This document shows positions 1 through 8,209 of a stretch of DNA of 18,794 bases, piece by piece. Every line of letters begins with the position of its first letter. Position 1 is the first letter of the stretch. The position numbers and the translations under genes were made by a program. The notes under the pieces are model-generated. The model worked only from the letters and a program-made list of their open reading frames with translations. It searched no databases and had not been told where the DNA came from. Origin of the DNA: Desulfurococcaceae archaeon UBA285 (GTDB lineage Archaea > Thermoproteota > Thermoprotei_A > Sulfolobales > Desulfurococcaceae); contig DADP01000024.1 of NCBI GenBank assembly GCA_002495025.1, forward strand, positions 134,191 to 152,984. Reading direction: 5' to 3'.

Positions 1-36
1 TACATTGTTTTGAGTGCTTAGTAGTGGTGTAGAATC

Positions 37-2247
37 TTGGTTAAATACAAACAAACACTAGAAGTATTAAAAATAATGAAGAACATTGACCAAATAAGAA
101 ACATAGGTATTACTGCACACGTAGACCACGGTAAGACAACTCTATCAGACACACTACTCAGCATGGCCGGCCTTCTATCAGAGAAACTAGCTGGACAGGT
201 ATTAGCACTAGACTACTTAGACATAGAACAAAAACGTCAAATGACAGTTAAAGCTGCAAACGTCAGCCTCTACCACGAATACAAGGGTAAACCATACGTT
301 ATCAACTTGATAGACACTCCTGGACACGTAGACTTCCAGTCTAGAACTCTCAGAGCTCTTAGAGCTCTAGACGGCGCAATAGTCGTAGTCGACGCTGTTG
401 AGGGAGTAATGACACAGACAGAAATGTATTTGAGAGTTGCACTAGAAGAGAGAGTTAGACCAATACTCTTCATTAACAAAATCGACAGGTTAATCAAGGA
501 GTTAAAGCTATCTCCATCTGAAATCCAACAGAGACTAGTACAAATCGTAAAAGACATTAACACTTTAATTATGAACTACGCCGACAAAGAATTCCAGAAA
601 GCATGGCTTCTAGACCCTGCTAAGGGACAAGTAGCTTTTGGATCAGCTAGAGATAGATGGGGTCTAACAATACCACTCGCAGCACAGAAAGGTATAAAGA
701 TCAGCGATATAATCGACGTATACAATAGAGGAAAAGACGCCGTAGCAGAACTACAAAAAGCCGCCCCACTACACGAAGCAATACTCGACATGGTCGTAAA
801 ATACATTCCAAGCCCGAAAGAAGCCCAGAAATACAGAATTCCAAAGATTTGGCACGGTGATCCAAACAGTGAAATAGCAAAATACATGATGGAGTGCGAC
901 CCCAACGGCCCGTTAATAATGATGGTTACAGACGTAAAAGTAGACCCACACGCTGGATTGGTAGCTACTGGTAGAATATTCTCTGGTACACTTAGACCAG
1001 GCGAAGAAGTATACCTAGTCAACGCTAAATCACCACAGAGAATACTACAAGTAAGCCTCTACATGGGTCCATATAGAGAGCTAGCAGATGAAATACCAGC
1101 TGGAAACATCGGTGCAGCTCTAGGACTAGACAAGGCTAGAGCAGGTGAAACCGTAGTACATCCAAGTCTAAAAGACGTGATGGTTCCATTCGAGAGAATG
1201 AGAATGATTACAGAGTCTGTAGTAACAGTTGCACTAGAACCAAAGAACCCGCAACAACTAACAAAACTAATAGACGCTCTCTACAAGTTGCACTTAGAAG
1301 ACCCAAGCCTCATAGTGAAAATAAACGAAGAAACAGGCGAATACCTACTAAGCGGTGTTGGTACACTACACATTGAAATAGCGTTAACTCTACTCAAAGA
1401 CCTATATGGAATAGATGTAGTAGCATCACCACCAGTAATCGTGTATAGAGAAACCATTAGAACAGAGAGCAAGATATTCGAGGGCAAATCACCCAACAAA
1501 CACAACAAGTTCTATATTAGTGTAAGACCACTAGACGAGGCAACAATTAAACTAATACAAGAAGGATTAATCACAGAAGACATGGATCCACGCGAGAGAG
1601 CAAAGATATTGAGAGAACACGCTGGCTGGGACGCCGATATGGCTAGAAGAATAATTGCAATAGATGAAAACATCAATATATTCGTAGATATGACAACAGG
1701 TGTACAACACCTAAGAGAAGTAAAAGACACTGTAGTACAAGGATTTAGACTAGCAATGAAAGAAGGACCATTAGCACAAGAACCAGTTAGAGGAGTACTC
1801 GTTATACTACACGATGCAGTTATACACGAAGACCCAGCACACAGAGGACCAGCACAGATATATCCAGCAATAAGAAACGCCATATTCGCTGGTATGCTAA
1901 CATCACAGCCTACACTACTAGAACCAATACTCAAATTCGACATTAAAACACCAATGGAGTACATTGGAAACCTCTCAGTACTCATAACCAAGAAGCGTGG
2001 TAGAATAATAGATATTCAACAATCAGAAAACCTAGCTAGAGTAATAGCCGAAATACCAGTATCAGAATCATTCGACATGGCAGACATGTTGAGAAACGCT
2101 ACAGCTGGAAAAGCAATTTGGGGACAAGACTTCAGCAGGTGGGCTCCAGTACCAGACTCTATGCTAATGGACTTAGTAGCCAAGATAAGACAGCGCAAAG
2201 GACTCAAACCAGAACCACCCAAACCAGAAGACTTTATTTCACTCTAG
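37..2247 (+). CDS. fusA: Archaeal translation elongation factor 2 (aEF-2)
   Basis: GTPase that translocates tRNA and mRNA on the ribosome, in the cytoplasm. At 736 residues it has the usual archaeal EF-2 length. The G domain shows AHVDHGKT (27-34), DTPGH (93-97) and NKID (147-150). A beta-barrel domain follows around 290-370, then domains III to V. The diphthamide loop HEDPAHRGPAQ places the modified histidine at H602. The TTG start at 37 is chosen because the N-terminus MVKYKQT...LKIM is typical of crenarchaeal EF-2 and a GGTGT ribosome site lies at 26-30; the ATG at 76 would cut off this conserved stretch. The promoter lies outside or at the very edge of the window, so an upstream operon partner cannot be excluded. 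A short T-run follows the stop. Function is certain from the motifs. Confidence 0.98.
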   Translation: MVKYKQTLEVLKIMKNIDQIRNIGITAHVDHGKTTLSDTLLSMAGLLSEKLAGQVLALDYLDIEQKRQMTVKAANVSLYHEYKGKPYVINLIDTPGHVDFQSRTLRALRALDGAIVVVDAVEGVMTQTEMYLRVALEERVRPILFINKIDRLIKELKLSPSEIQQRLVQIVKDINTLIMNYADKEFQKAWLLDPAKGQVAFGSARDRWGLTIPLAAQKGIKISDIIDVYNRGKDAVAELQKAAPLHEAILDMVVKYIPSPKEAQKYRIPKIWHGDPNSEIAKYMMECDPNGPLIMMVTDVKVDPHAGLVATGRIFSGTLRPGEEVYLVNAKSPQRILQVSLYMGPYRELADEIPAGNIGAALGLDKARAGETVVHPSLKDVMVPFERMRMITESVVTVALEPKNPQQLTKLIDALYKLHLEDPSLIVKINEETGEYLLSGVGTLHIEIALTLLKDLYGIDVVASPPVIVYRETIRTESKIFEGKSPNKHNKFYISVRPLDEATIKLIQEGLITEDMDPRERAKILREHAGWDADMARRIIAIDENINIFVDMTTGVQHLREVKDTVVQGFRLAMKEGPLAQEPVRGVLVILHDAVIHEDPAHRGPAQIYPAIRNAIFAGMLTSQPTLLEPILKFDIKTPMEYIGNLSVLITKKRGRIIDIQQSENLARVIAEIPVSESFDMADMLRNATAGKAIWGQDFSRWAPVPDSMLMDLVAKIRQRKGLKPEPPKPEDFISL

Positions 2248-2250
2248 CAC

Positions 2251-2265
2251 AACTAGTTTTTCTCC
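2251..2265 (+). terminator. Possible T-rich terminator of the EF-2 gene
   Basis: The stretch ACTAGTTTTTCTCC starts a few bases after the EF-2 stop. Crenarchaeal transcripts commonly end at short pyrimidine and T-runs without a hairpin. A similar ACTAGTTT word occurs near 2366-2373 in the tRNA 3' flank. The call rests on composition only. Apart from this site and the tRNA terminator candidate, nothing further is seen in the 128-base gap 2248-2375. Confidence 0.35.
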
Positions 2266-2354
2266 CAATCACTAATAAAAATCCTCAATTGACCCTCCTA
2301 AGTAAAAACAAATACTAACCAGGCAATAGTATCTATTACTTAATTGTATTGTTT

Positions 2355-2366
2355 CAAAAAGGAAAA
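2355..2366 (-). terminator. Possible terminator of tRNA-Asn
   Basis: Read on the minus strand, the sequence just after the tRNA 3' end contains TTTTCCTTTTT, two T-runs within about 20 bases of the discriminator base. This fits a stable-RNA terminator in crenarchaea. It is judged by composition only. Confidence 0.4.
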
Positions 2367-2375
2367 CTAGTTTAA

Positions 2376-2479
2376 CGCCGGGGCGGGGATTTGAACCCCG
2401 GACCACCGGGTTTCTGCCAGGCTTGAACCCCAGCTAGTGGTTAACAGCCCGGCGCTCTTCCAGGCTGAGCTACCCCGGC
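2376..2479 (-). tRNA. tRNA-Asn (anticodon GUU), with a 30-nt intron
   Basis: On the minus strand the gene folds as a full cloverleaf: acceptor GCCGGGG/CCCCGGC with discriminator G, D-stem GCTC/GAGC, anticodon stem CCGGG/CCCGG and T-arm CGGGG-TTCAAAT-CCCCG. The anticodon loop reads CTGTTAA once an intron is removed, giving anticodon GTT (plus-strand positions 2443-2445) for asparagine. The mature RNA would be 74 nt, and CCA is not encoded. A TATA box lies about 30 bases upstream. It stands alone between EF-2 and the aCPSF2 gene. Confidence 0.96.
2412..2441 (-). other. Archaeal tRNA intron (bulge-helix-bulge) at 37/38
   Basis: Thirty bases interrupt the tRNA-Asn between positions 37 and 38, the canonical archaeal site. 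The exon 1 end CUGU pairs with GCAG near the intron end, giving a 4-bp central helix. Bulges UAA and AAA flank it, and the anticodon stem forms the outer helix. This matches the substrate of the archaeal splicing endonuclease, with cuts after the second base of each bulge. The inner helix is weak (CCA with UGG needs shifting), so the motif is somewhat relaxed. The intron carries GGGGTTCAA, the same nine bases as the T-arm. Confidence 0.88.
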
Positions 2480-2506
2480 TCCTTTATTCTTTTATTAGAA
2501 GGGGGA

Positions 2507-2513
2507 TTTTAAA
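2507..2513 (-). promoter_or_regulatory. TATA box of tRNA-Asn
   Basis: TTTAAAA on the minus strand is centred about 30 bases upstream of the tRNA 5' end. That would put the transcription start a few bases before the mature end, as expected for an archaeal tRNA gene. Confidence 0.5.
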
Positions 2514-2536
2514 CAATATCTCTTCGTGTTTTCTAT

Positions 2537-3814
2537 TTACTCTTTAATTTCTACTGTTTCACCGTTTTGTGGAATATGTATTTCTAAGTCTTCTCCAAGC
2601 TCGTTTCTTATCTTGTTTGCTAATCCAAATGCTTCTTCTTCGCTTCCGTGAACTATGACTAGTCGTTTCAAGCTATCTTTAAATCTACTTATGTATTTCA
2701 CTATGTCATCTCTTCCTGCATGACTTGAAAAGTCGAGCCATTCTAGTCTAGCCGCTATTTTCTCTGGGTTTTGATCGTCGAGTATGCCTGTCTCTAGTAT
2801 TTTATGGCCGTTACTATTTGGAGCTTGATAGCTTACTAGTATAATCGAGTTTCTTGGATTTCTATACAAGTGTTTAAAGTAGTATAGTGCGGGGCCTCCC
2901 TTCAACATACCTGCTGATGCAATTATTACACATGGTTTCTTCAATATCTTCTTTCTCATAGAGTAGTCTGTTACAAAGTTTATTCCTTCAACTACTTTTG
3001 CAAAGAGGCCTGGGTCTCGAAGGTATTTCTTGTGTTTCAAGTAAACATCTGTTATATCTCTACTCATACCATCAATGTATATGTCTATGTAGGGTGCTTG
3101 TGAGTATATTATAGACATTACTTCTTGTGTCCTACCCACACTGAAAGCAGGAATTAAAACCACGCCTCCATTATCAATTGTTTCTTCGACTATTTCTAGT
3201 AGTCTCTTTTCTACTAGGTGTCGTGGAGGGTGGTTTCTATTACCATATGTTGATTCAACAATTATCGTGGTTGGTGATATAGTTGGTACATCAGCGCTTG
3301 GCAGAGTCCATGTTTGTATTGTATTAAAGTCTCCAGTATACAATACTTTCTCGCCACTTGGTGTTTCAACGTAAACAGTAGAACTGCCCAGTATGTGTCC
3401 AGCATTATACAATCTAACTCCAAATCCATTAATGCTTACTTCTTCACCGTAATCGAGGAATTCAGTGTTGTTATACATTCTATCAAATTCTCTTATTTCA
3501 TAGTCAATGTAGTATGCATTAAGTCTTAGAAAGTCGAGAATTAACAGTCTTGCAACATCAAGTGTTGGTTTTGTAGCTATTGCTCTTGGAGCACCACTAA
3601 TATAGAGGTATGGAGCTGCACCTACATGGTCTAAGTGTGCATGTGATATAACAACTGCTGATATATCAACCGGCCTCACGTGTAGTGGTAGTCTCGGAGT
3701 ATCTTTCTCGTCGAAGTTTACACCATAGTCTAACAATATACTACCCTCTCTATCCTTCAACAATATTGCTGACCGCCCAACTTCGCGTCCACCACCAAGG
3801 ATTTTTACCTCCAT
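2537..3814 (-). CDS. aCPSF2: Beta-CASP metallo-beta-lactamase ribonuclease, aCPSF2 type
   Basis: A 425-residue zinc-dependent RNase of the CPSF73/RNase J superfamily, acting in RNA processing or decay in the cytoplasm. Metal-binding motifs are HAHLDH (H58, H60, D62, H63), GHILGSS (H140) and YTGDF (D162). The beta-CASP motifs are ESTYGNR (E187), DFSSHAGRDD (H365) and IVHGSEEE (H389). The protein begins directly with the MBL fold (MEVKILGGGREVGRS), so it lacks the N-terminal KH domains of aCPSF1. Its length fits aCPSF2; aRNase J is the alternative, since both are beta-CASP enzymes of similar size. ATG start with a GGTGGTTGA ribosome site immediately upstream. The gene is divergent from NAC across a 101-base gap. 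Confidence 0.88.
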   Translation of the reverse strand: MEVKILGGGREVGRSAILLKDREGSILLDYGVNFDEKDTPRLPLHVRPVDISAVVISHAHLDHVGAAPYLYISGAPRAIATKPTLDVARLLILDFLRLNAYYIDYEIREFDRMYNNTEFLDYGEEVSINGFGVRLYNAGHILGSSTVYVETPSGEKVLYTGDFNTIQTWTLPSADVPTISPTTIIVESTYGNRNHPPRHLVEKRLLEIVEETIDNGGVVLIPAFSVGRTQEVMSIIYSQAPYIDIYIDGMSRDITDVYLKHKKYLRDPGLFAKVVEGINFVTDYSMRKKILKKPCVIIASAGMLKGGPALYYFKHLYRNPRNSIILVSYQAPNSNGHKILETGILDDQNPEKIAARLEWLDFSSHAGRDDIVKYISRFKDSLKRLVIVHGSEEEAFGLANKIRNELGEDLEIHIPQNGETVEIKE

Positions 3815-3867
3815 TCAACCACCATTAACGTATGCTTTCAAATCGCTGAGTCCACAACTCAACAATG

Positions 3868-3877
3868 AAAATATAAG
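3868..3877 (+). promoter_or_regulatory. TATA box for NAC-PolB1; may also serve aCPSF2
   Basis: AAAATATAAG lies 26 bases before about position 3898, which gives a leader of roughly 18 bases carrying the GAGGTG ribosome site of NAC (3903-3908). Read on the other strand, the same AT-rich block is the only good TATA-like element ahead of aCPSF2. The divergent genes may therefore share it or use overlapping sites. Confidence 0.45.
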
Positions 3878-3915
3878 CACCAACCTTAATAAAAAGTGGA
3901 GAGAGGTGTGCTTAC

Positions 3916-4290
3916 TTGGCGTTTTACAGTCCACACGAACTTAAAAAACTTCTAAAACGCTATGGTGTAGAAGTAGAAGAACTCAAAGATATTGAAAGAG
4001 TAGAATTCTATAGTGGTAAAAAGAAGATCGTAGTATCAAACCCCCAGGTAATAGCTTTCAAAATGTCTGGTCAAATCTTCTACCAAGTAGTTGGAAGCGA
4101 AGTAAGAGAGGAGGCGATTGAAGAGAAGAAACCGGAAACTCCACAAGAACAAGTAAAGTTCTCAGAAGAAGACGTCAACTTTATAATTGAATATACAGGT
4201 GCTCCGAGAGAAAAAGCAATTGAAGCATTAATTAAAGCCAAGGGAGACCTAGCCAAGGCTATAATGATTATACGCGGCGAAGAGTCATAA
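3916..4290 (+). CDS. nac: Nascent polypeptide-associated complex protein (archaeal NAC)
   Basis: A ribosome-bound chaperone that contacts emerging polypeptides; in archaea it works as a homodimer. The 124 residues hold a NAC domain at about 20-62 (core: ERVEFYSGKKKIVVSNPQVI, then GQIFYQVVGS). A charged linker at about 63-80 leads to a C-terminal UBA domain at about 82-120 (FSEEDVNFIIEYTGAPREKA). Order and length match archaeal NAC. The TTG start is supported by GAGGTG seven bases upstream. It is the first gene ahead of PolB1, with a 28-base gap, so the two are probably cotranscribed. Confidence 0.95.
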   Translation: MAFYSPHELKKLLKRYGVEVEELKDIERVEFYSGKKKIVVSNPQVIAFKMSGQIFYQVVGSEVREEAIEEKKPETPQEQVKFSEEDVNFIIEYTGAPREKAIEALIKAKGDLAKAIMIIRGEES

Positions 4291-4318
4291 CCCTTCAAGC
4301 CCCCCAGGGGTAAAAACA

Positions 4319-6907
4319 TTGAGCAATAACACGCAAATCAAGAACTCGTCAAATAATCAAATGAGATTTATTCTCCCATTTAGAAAACCATTTGAAAAAT
4401 CCATTAAAACACCCCACTATTTATTAAATGTATACTACGATGGTAAACTAGGAAAAGCAGTAATGGAGTTTCTCAGCGAAGATGGTTCTAAACTAGTTAG
4501 AATACCAGACCCATATGGTCATAAACCATACTTTCTCACAGATGAAAACATTGAAGAATTAAAAGAAAAGCTAGGTAGTAGTGATGGAGTAGAGGGTTTT
4601 GAAGAAGTTGAAAAAATCAATCCTTTAACAATGAAGAAGATTAAAGTAGTCAAAGTGATTACAAAAGACCCACTAGTAGTCAAGAAAGTAAGAAACAAGG
4701 TTTCAAAAGCATGGGAGGCCAAGATAAAATACCATGCCAACTACGTATACGATATGGGTTTAATTCCCGGCATGAGGTACACTATTGGAAACAACGGCGA
4801 AAAACGCCCTGTACTAGTCGAGCCAGAAATACCAGTTGAAGTCTTGAAAAACATTGATAAATTATTCGAGAAGGAACCAGAGTCAACTAGGCGTCTAGCA
4901 AGAGAGTTTGCAAAACTATTTGAAGAACCACCACCTAAAGCACTGAGGGCTTCTATCGACATAGAGGTATATACACCGTTTAAAGGAAGAGTACCAAATC
5001 CAAAACTAGCAGAGTATCCAATAATAAGTATTGCAATAGCTGGTAGTGATGGATTTAAAAAAGTATACGTGCTTTCAAGGCCCTTTAAAAACACGTTTAT
5101 CTATGAAGCAGAAAACATTTACCCACTTGATGCTGAAATAGAAGTTTTCGACTCGGAAATAGCATTGATTCTAGAAGTATTTAAAGACATCTCTCGGTAT
5201 CCCATAGTGTTAACATTTAACGGTGATAAATTCGACCTTGTATACCTCTACATGCGGTGTTTAAGACTCGGTATACCGAGATATCTTATTCCAATACAAA
5301 TTAAAGAAGACGCCGCGCGCTTTGATTCCAGTATACACATAGACCTCTACAGGTTTTTCTCGAATAGAGCTATTAAGAACTATGCATTTGGAGGTAAATA
5401 CCAAGAAGAAAAACTAGATGCTGTTTCACAAGCACTACTTGGAATATCTAAAATAGGTATCGAGGGGACTGTTAGTGATATTTCAGCTGGATATCTAGCA
5501 GCATACAACCTACGAGACGCTGTAATAACACTCACTCTAACCACGTTTAGCAACGAACTCACTTGGAAGTTAATGATACTACTAGCACGTGTATCGAAAA
5601 CAACACTTGAAGAAGAGTGTAGGAGACAAATATCTGGATGGATACAAAACATGTTTTTCTGGGAACACCGTAGACTAAACTACTTAATCCCAAATAAAGA
5701 AGACATTGCAAGCCAGGTAAGAGCATCTACAAAAGCCGCTATTGAAGGTAAAAAATACGCTGGTGCACTAGTTGTACTACCACCACAGGGAGTATTCTTC
5801 AACCTAGTAGTATTAGACATTGCATCACTATATCCAAGTGTTATAAAGAACTACAATTTAAGCTATGAAACAGTAGATATGAATTGGTGTAAAGAAAAGA
5901 AACCAGTTCAAGACGAAACAGGAAGACACCTACACACTGTCTGTATGGATGCACCTGGTTTAACAGCTGAAGTTATAGGGATACTCAGAGATTTCAGAGT
6001 AGGAATATACAAGAAGCGAGCTAAAGACCCATCAATAACAAGCGATCAAAAGGCCTGGTACGACGTAGTACAAAGAGCAATCAAAGTATTCATTAATGCT
6101 AGTTACGGCGTCTTCGGTGATGAAAGGTTTTCACTATATTCACCAGCAGTAGCAGAGAGTGTAACAGCACTCGGTAGAAAATCCTTTATGAGCATTGTAA
6201 CAAAAGCAGCTGAAATGGGTATAAAAGTATTATATGGAGATACAGACTCTATATTCACATGGAACCCCACACGCAGGCAACTAGAACTACTCCAAAAATG
6301 GATACAGAAAAACCTTGGATTAGATATAGAAATAGACAAGGAATTCTCATACGTCATCTTTACAGGGTTGAAAAAGAACTATCTAGGTAGAACTAAAAAC
6401 GGGGAAATAGAGATCAAGGGGCTTGTAGCCAAGAAGCGCAATACACCAGAATTCATAAAGTCGTTCTTCCAAGAAATACTAGACATGCTTAGAAAAGTAG
6501 AGAGCCCACAGGACTTCATATCGTTTATTGAATGGTTGGAAAAAGCAATTAAAGAATACTATAGTGGATTAAAACAAAAAGAAATACCGTTAGACCAGCT
6601 CGCTATTAAAATGGCTTTGACAAAAGACCCTTCAGCATACACTAAAAACAAACCACCACATGTAAGAGCTGCACTACAATTAAGAAAACACAATGTAAAC
6701 GTCCAAGAAGGAGACGTAATAATAGTTGTTAAAGTAAAAGGTGGAGATGGATATAAAGCAATACAACTAGCTAGACAACACGAAGTAGACCCCGATAAAT
6801 ACATTGAGTTATTGAAATCAGGACTGGAGCAATTGTTAATGGCGCTTGGTATTAAATGGGAGGATATTTCAAAGGGAGCTAGTTTATTCAAGTATTCCTC
6901 TCAATAA
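4319..6907 (+). CDS. polB1: Replicative family-B DNA polymerase PolB1 (Dpo1 type)
   Basis: DNA-directed DNA polymerase with 3'-5' proofreading, the main replicative polymerase of crenarchaea. At 862 residues it is close to the Sulfolobus enzyme (about 880). Exonuclease motifs are intact: ExoI DIE (D214, E216), ExoII NGDKFD (301-306) and ExoIII YNLRD (396-400). So are the polymerase motifs: A DIASLYPS (500-507), B KVFINASYG (589-597) and C YGDTDS (639-644, D641 and D643). KKxY appears as LKKNYLG. NASYG with Ala in place of the usual Ser resembles the NATYG of Sulfolobus PolB1, and stretches such as YDIGLIPGM-like YDMGLIPGM also match PolB1 rather than PolB2 or PolB3. The TTG start follows AGGGGT at 4306-4311; an ATG at 4361 is a weaker alternative. 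The first 15 residues are polar and poorly conserved. Confidence 0.96.
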   Translation: MSNNTQIKNSSNNQMRFILPFRKPFEKSIKTPHYLLNVYYDGKLGKAVMEFLSEDGSKLVRIPDPYGHKPYFLTDENIEELKEKLGSSDGVEGFEEVEKINPLTMKKIKVVKVITKDPLVVKKVRNKVSKAWEAKIKYHANYVYDMGLIPGMRYTIGNNGEKRPVLVEPEIPVEVLKNIDKLFEKEPESTRRLAREFAKLFEEPPPKALRASIDIEVYTPFKGRVPNPKLAEYPIISIAIAGSDGFKKVYVLSRPFKNTFIYEAENIYPLDAEIEVFDSEIALILEVFKDISRYPIVLTFNGDKFDLVYLYMRCLRLGIPRYLIPIQIKEDAARFDSSIHIDLYRFFSNRAIKNYAFGGKYQEEKLDAVSQALLGISKIGIEGTVSDISAGYLAAYNLRDAVITLTLTTFSNELTWKLMILLARVSKTTLEEECRRQISGWIQNMFFWEHRRLNYLIPNKEDIASQVRASTKAAIEGKKYAGALVVLPPQGVFFNLVVLDIASLYPSVIKNYNLSYETVDMNWCKEKKPVQDETGRHLHTVCMDAPGLTAEVIGILRDFRVGIYKKRAKDPSITSDQKAWYDVVQRAIKVFINASYGVFGDERFSLYSPAVAESVTALGRKSFMSIVTKAAEMGIKVLYGDTDSIFTWNPTRRQLELLQKWIQKNLGLDIEIDKEFSYVIFTGLKKNYLGRTKNGEIEIKGLVAKKRNTPEFIKSFFQEILDMLRKVESPQDFISFIEWLEKAIKEYYSGLKQKEIPLDQLAIKMALTKDPSAYTKNKPPHVRAALQLRKHNVNVQEGDVIIVVKVKGGDGYKAIQLARQHEVDPDKYIELLKSGLEQLLMALGIKWEDISKGASLFKYSSQ

Positions 6908-6950
6908 AACCTGTATTTAAAACCCGTTATGTTTATTAATCTACCCGTGA

Positions 6951-6960
6951 AGTATATAAT
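6951..6960 (+). promoter_or_regulatory. TATA box of the S26e operon
   Basis: AGTATATAAT is centred 26 bases before about 6982, just ahead of the GGTGATC ribosome site. The resulting leader would be about 15 bases. A second AT block, TATTTAAAAC at 6914-6923, is too far upstream to drive the same start. Confidence 0.55.
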
Positions 6961-6996
6961 GGATTAAATCAATACTTGTCTTTGAGGGTGATCCAT

Positions 6997-7284
6997 TTGC
7001 CCAAAAAGAGAGAAAGCCGTGGACGTAGAAAAGGCGACAAGGGATCAGTAGAGAGAATAACATGTGACAACTGTGGTGCACTAGTACCAGCTGATAAAGC
7101 TATATGTGTTGAGAGAATGTATAGTCCAGTACCTCCAGGACTAGCCGAAGAACTAGAAAAAAAGGGAGCTATTATAATGAAATACCCAGTTAAAAAGTGC
7201 TATTGTGTATCATGTGCTATACACTACGGTATTATCAAGGTTAGACCAGAAGAAGAGAGAAAACCAAAACAACTATCTATATAA
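6997..7284 (+). CDS. rps26e: 30S ribosomal protein S26e
   Basis: Small-subunit ribosomal protein found in archaea and eukaryotes, 95 residues from the start chosen here. It opens with PKKRESRGRRKGDKG, as S26e proteins do. It carries a zinc-binding set: C23-DN-C26 and, near the end, C68, C70 and C73 (CYCVSC). An upstream in-frame TTG at 6976 would add seven residues, but GGTGATC at 6987-6993 is an ideal ribosome site for the TTG at 6997 and family members begin with MPKK. The gene opens a likely operon with the next two genes, with short gaps of about 37 and 47 bases. Confidence 0.95.
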   Translation: MPKKRESRGRRKGDKGSVERITCDNCGALVPADKAICVERMYSPVPPGLAEELEKKGAIIMKYPVKKCYCVSCAIHYGIIKVRPEEERKPKQLSI

Positions 7285-7321
7285 ACCAAGCTTTAATTAT
7301 TAATAGACCGGGTTGATAGAA

Positions 7322-7660
7322 TTGAAAGTAAGTAAAGTAGTTATAGTTACAGCTCAACACCACCCATACCATAAATTATGGGTTAGACTAGCTGAAAACC
7401 TGAGTAAAATACTAAATGTACCACTAGACATTAAACTAGAAGACTACGTTTACCTCATAGAACACGGCGACAAAGACGAGTTTGGAATGGCTTGGCTACC
7501 ACAAATACTAGTTGAACTAGAAGACGGAAGCGTCCACTGGCTACTCTCACAATTACCATTAAATAATGCTCTACAACCAGACGAGGAAAAAGCAATTAGT
7601 GAAATGCTCGAGAAGCTGAAATCTCTAGGTGTTGAAGTCCCCTCAACACAACAACAATAA
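7322..7660 (+). CDS. Small conserved protein, thioredoxin-fold-like without CxxC
   Basis: Not recognised as a named family. The 112 residues have the order beta (KVVIVTA), a long helix (about 15-30), beta (PLDIKLEDY), a helix, beta after a WLPQILVEL stretch, beta (GSVHWLLSQL) and an acidic C-terminal helix. This is the layout of a thioredoxin-like fold, and the Pro in AWLPQ sits where thioredoxins carry the cis-Pro. The catalytic CxxC site is replaced by a His-rich QHHPYHKLW, so no redox role is implied. The TTG at 7322 is preferred over the one at 7313 because GGTTGAT precedes it at the right distance. It lies between S26e and aKMT4, probably in the same transcript. Fold assignment is inference. 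Confidence 0.75.
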   Translation: MKVSKVVIVTAQHHPYHKLWVRLAENLSKILNVPLDIKLEDYVYLIEHGDKDEFGMAWLPQILVELEDGSVHWLLSQLPLNNALQPDEEKAISEMLEKLKSLGVEVPSTQQQ

Positions 7661-7707
7661 CCTAGAAAAACATTTTTATCTCTGTATACCTGGTAAGGGG
7701 CGTTTAA

Positions 7708-8193
7708 ATGGTCTTTGTTCCGTATGTTCCAACCCCCTACCAAGTTGTAAGAGCAATGCTTAAACTAGCAAATGCAGGCCCCGACGACATAGTATATGAT
7801 CTTGGATGTGGCGATGGGAGAATTCTCATCGTAGCAGTTAAAGAATTCAATGTCAAGAAAGCTGTTGGCGTGGAAAAAGACCAGCAACTATATAAACTAG
7901 CATCTACGAGAATGATAGATGAAGGTATTGCAAATAAAGCTAGTGTTGTCTATGGAGACTTCTTCGAAGTAGATATAAGCGAGGCAACTATTGTCACACT
8001 ATTCCTCTTAACCTCTGTAAACGAGATGTTAAAACCAAAACTAGAGAGAGAATTGAGAGATGGTGTTAGAATTGTCAGCCACGAGTTTAGAATACCTGGT
8101 TGGAAACCAGCGAGAGAAATAGATGTTAGAGATGAAAACGGCCTCCTCCACAAAGTCTACCTCTACGTGAAGGGTTCTCATAGAGAACAATAA
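7708..8193 (+). CDS. aKMT4: Protein-lysine N-methyltransferase, aKMT4-like
   Basis: A 161-residue SAM-dependent methyltransferase of the seven-beta-strand class. It resembles the crenarchaeal enzyme aKMT4 of Sulfolobus, which methylates lysines on many proteins, including chromatin and replication proteins. The SAM motif YDLGCGDGRIL (30-40) is intact and an acidic residue ends the next strand (VGVEKD). Shared family stretches are VPYVPTP near the N-terminus, FFEVDISEATIVTLFLL in the middle and VSHEFRIPGW near the end. The length equals that of the Sulfolobus enzyme. ATG start with a purine-rich GGTAAGGGG upstream. The gene ends 16 bases from the convergent trmI. Substrate is inferred from family. 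Confidence 0.88.
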   Translation: MVFVPYVPTPYQVVRAMLKLANAGPDDIVYDLGCGDGRILIVAVKEFNVKKAVGVEKDQQLYKLASTRMIDEGIANKASVVYGDFFEVDISEATIVTLFLLTSVNEMLKPKLERELRDGVRIVSHEFRIPGWKPAREIDVRDENGLLHKVYLYVKGSHREQ

Positions 8194-8209
8194 CGCCTCC
8201 CTCAAGGTG

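Noticed and set aside
313..345. Unusual residues after DTPGHVDF in EF-2 (QSRTLRAL)
   Set aside because: I recall similar residues in Desulfurococcus-type EF-2, so this is probably lineage-typical and not a defect.
6083..6109. Ala in place of Ser in polymerase motif B (NASYG)
   Set aside because: Sulfolobus PolB1 has NATYG at this place, so it is normal for the family.
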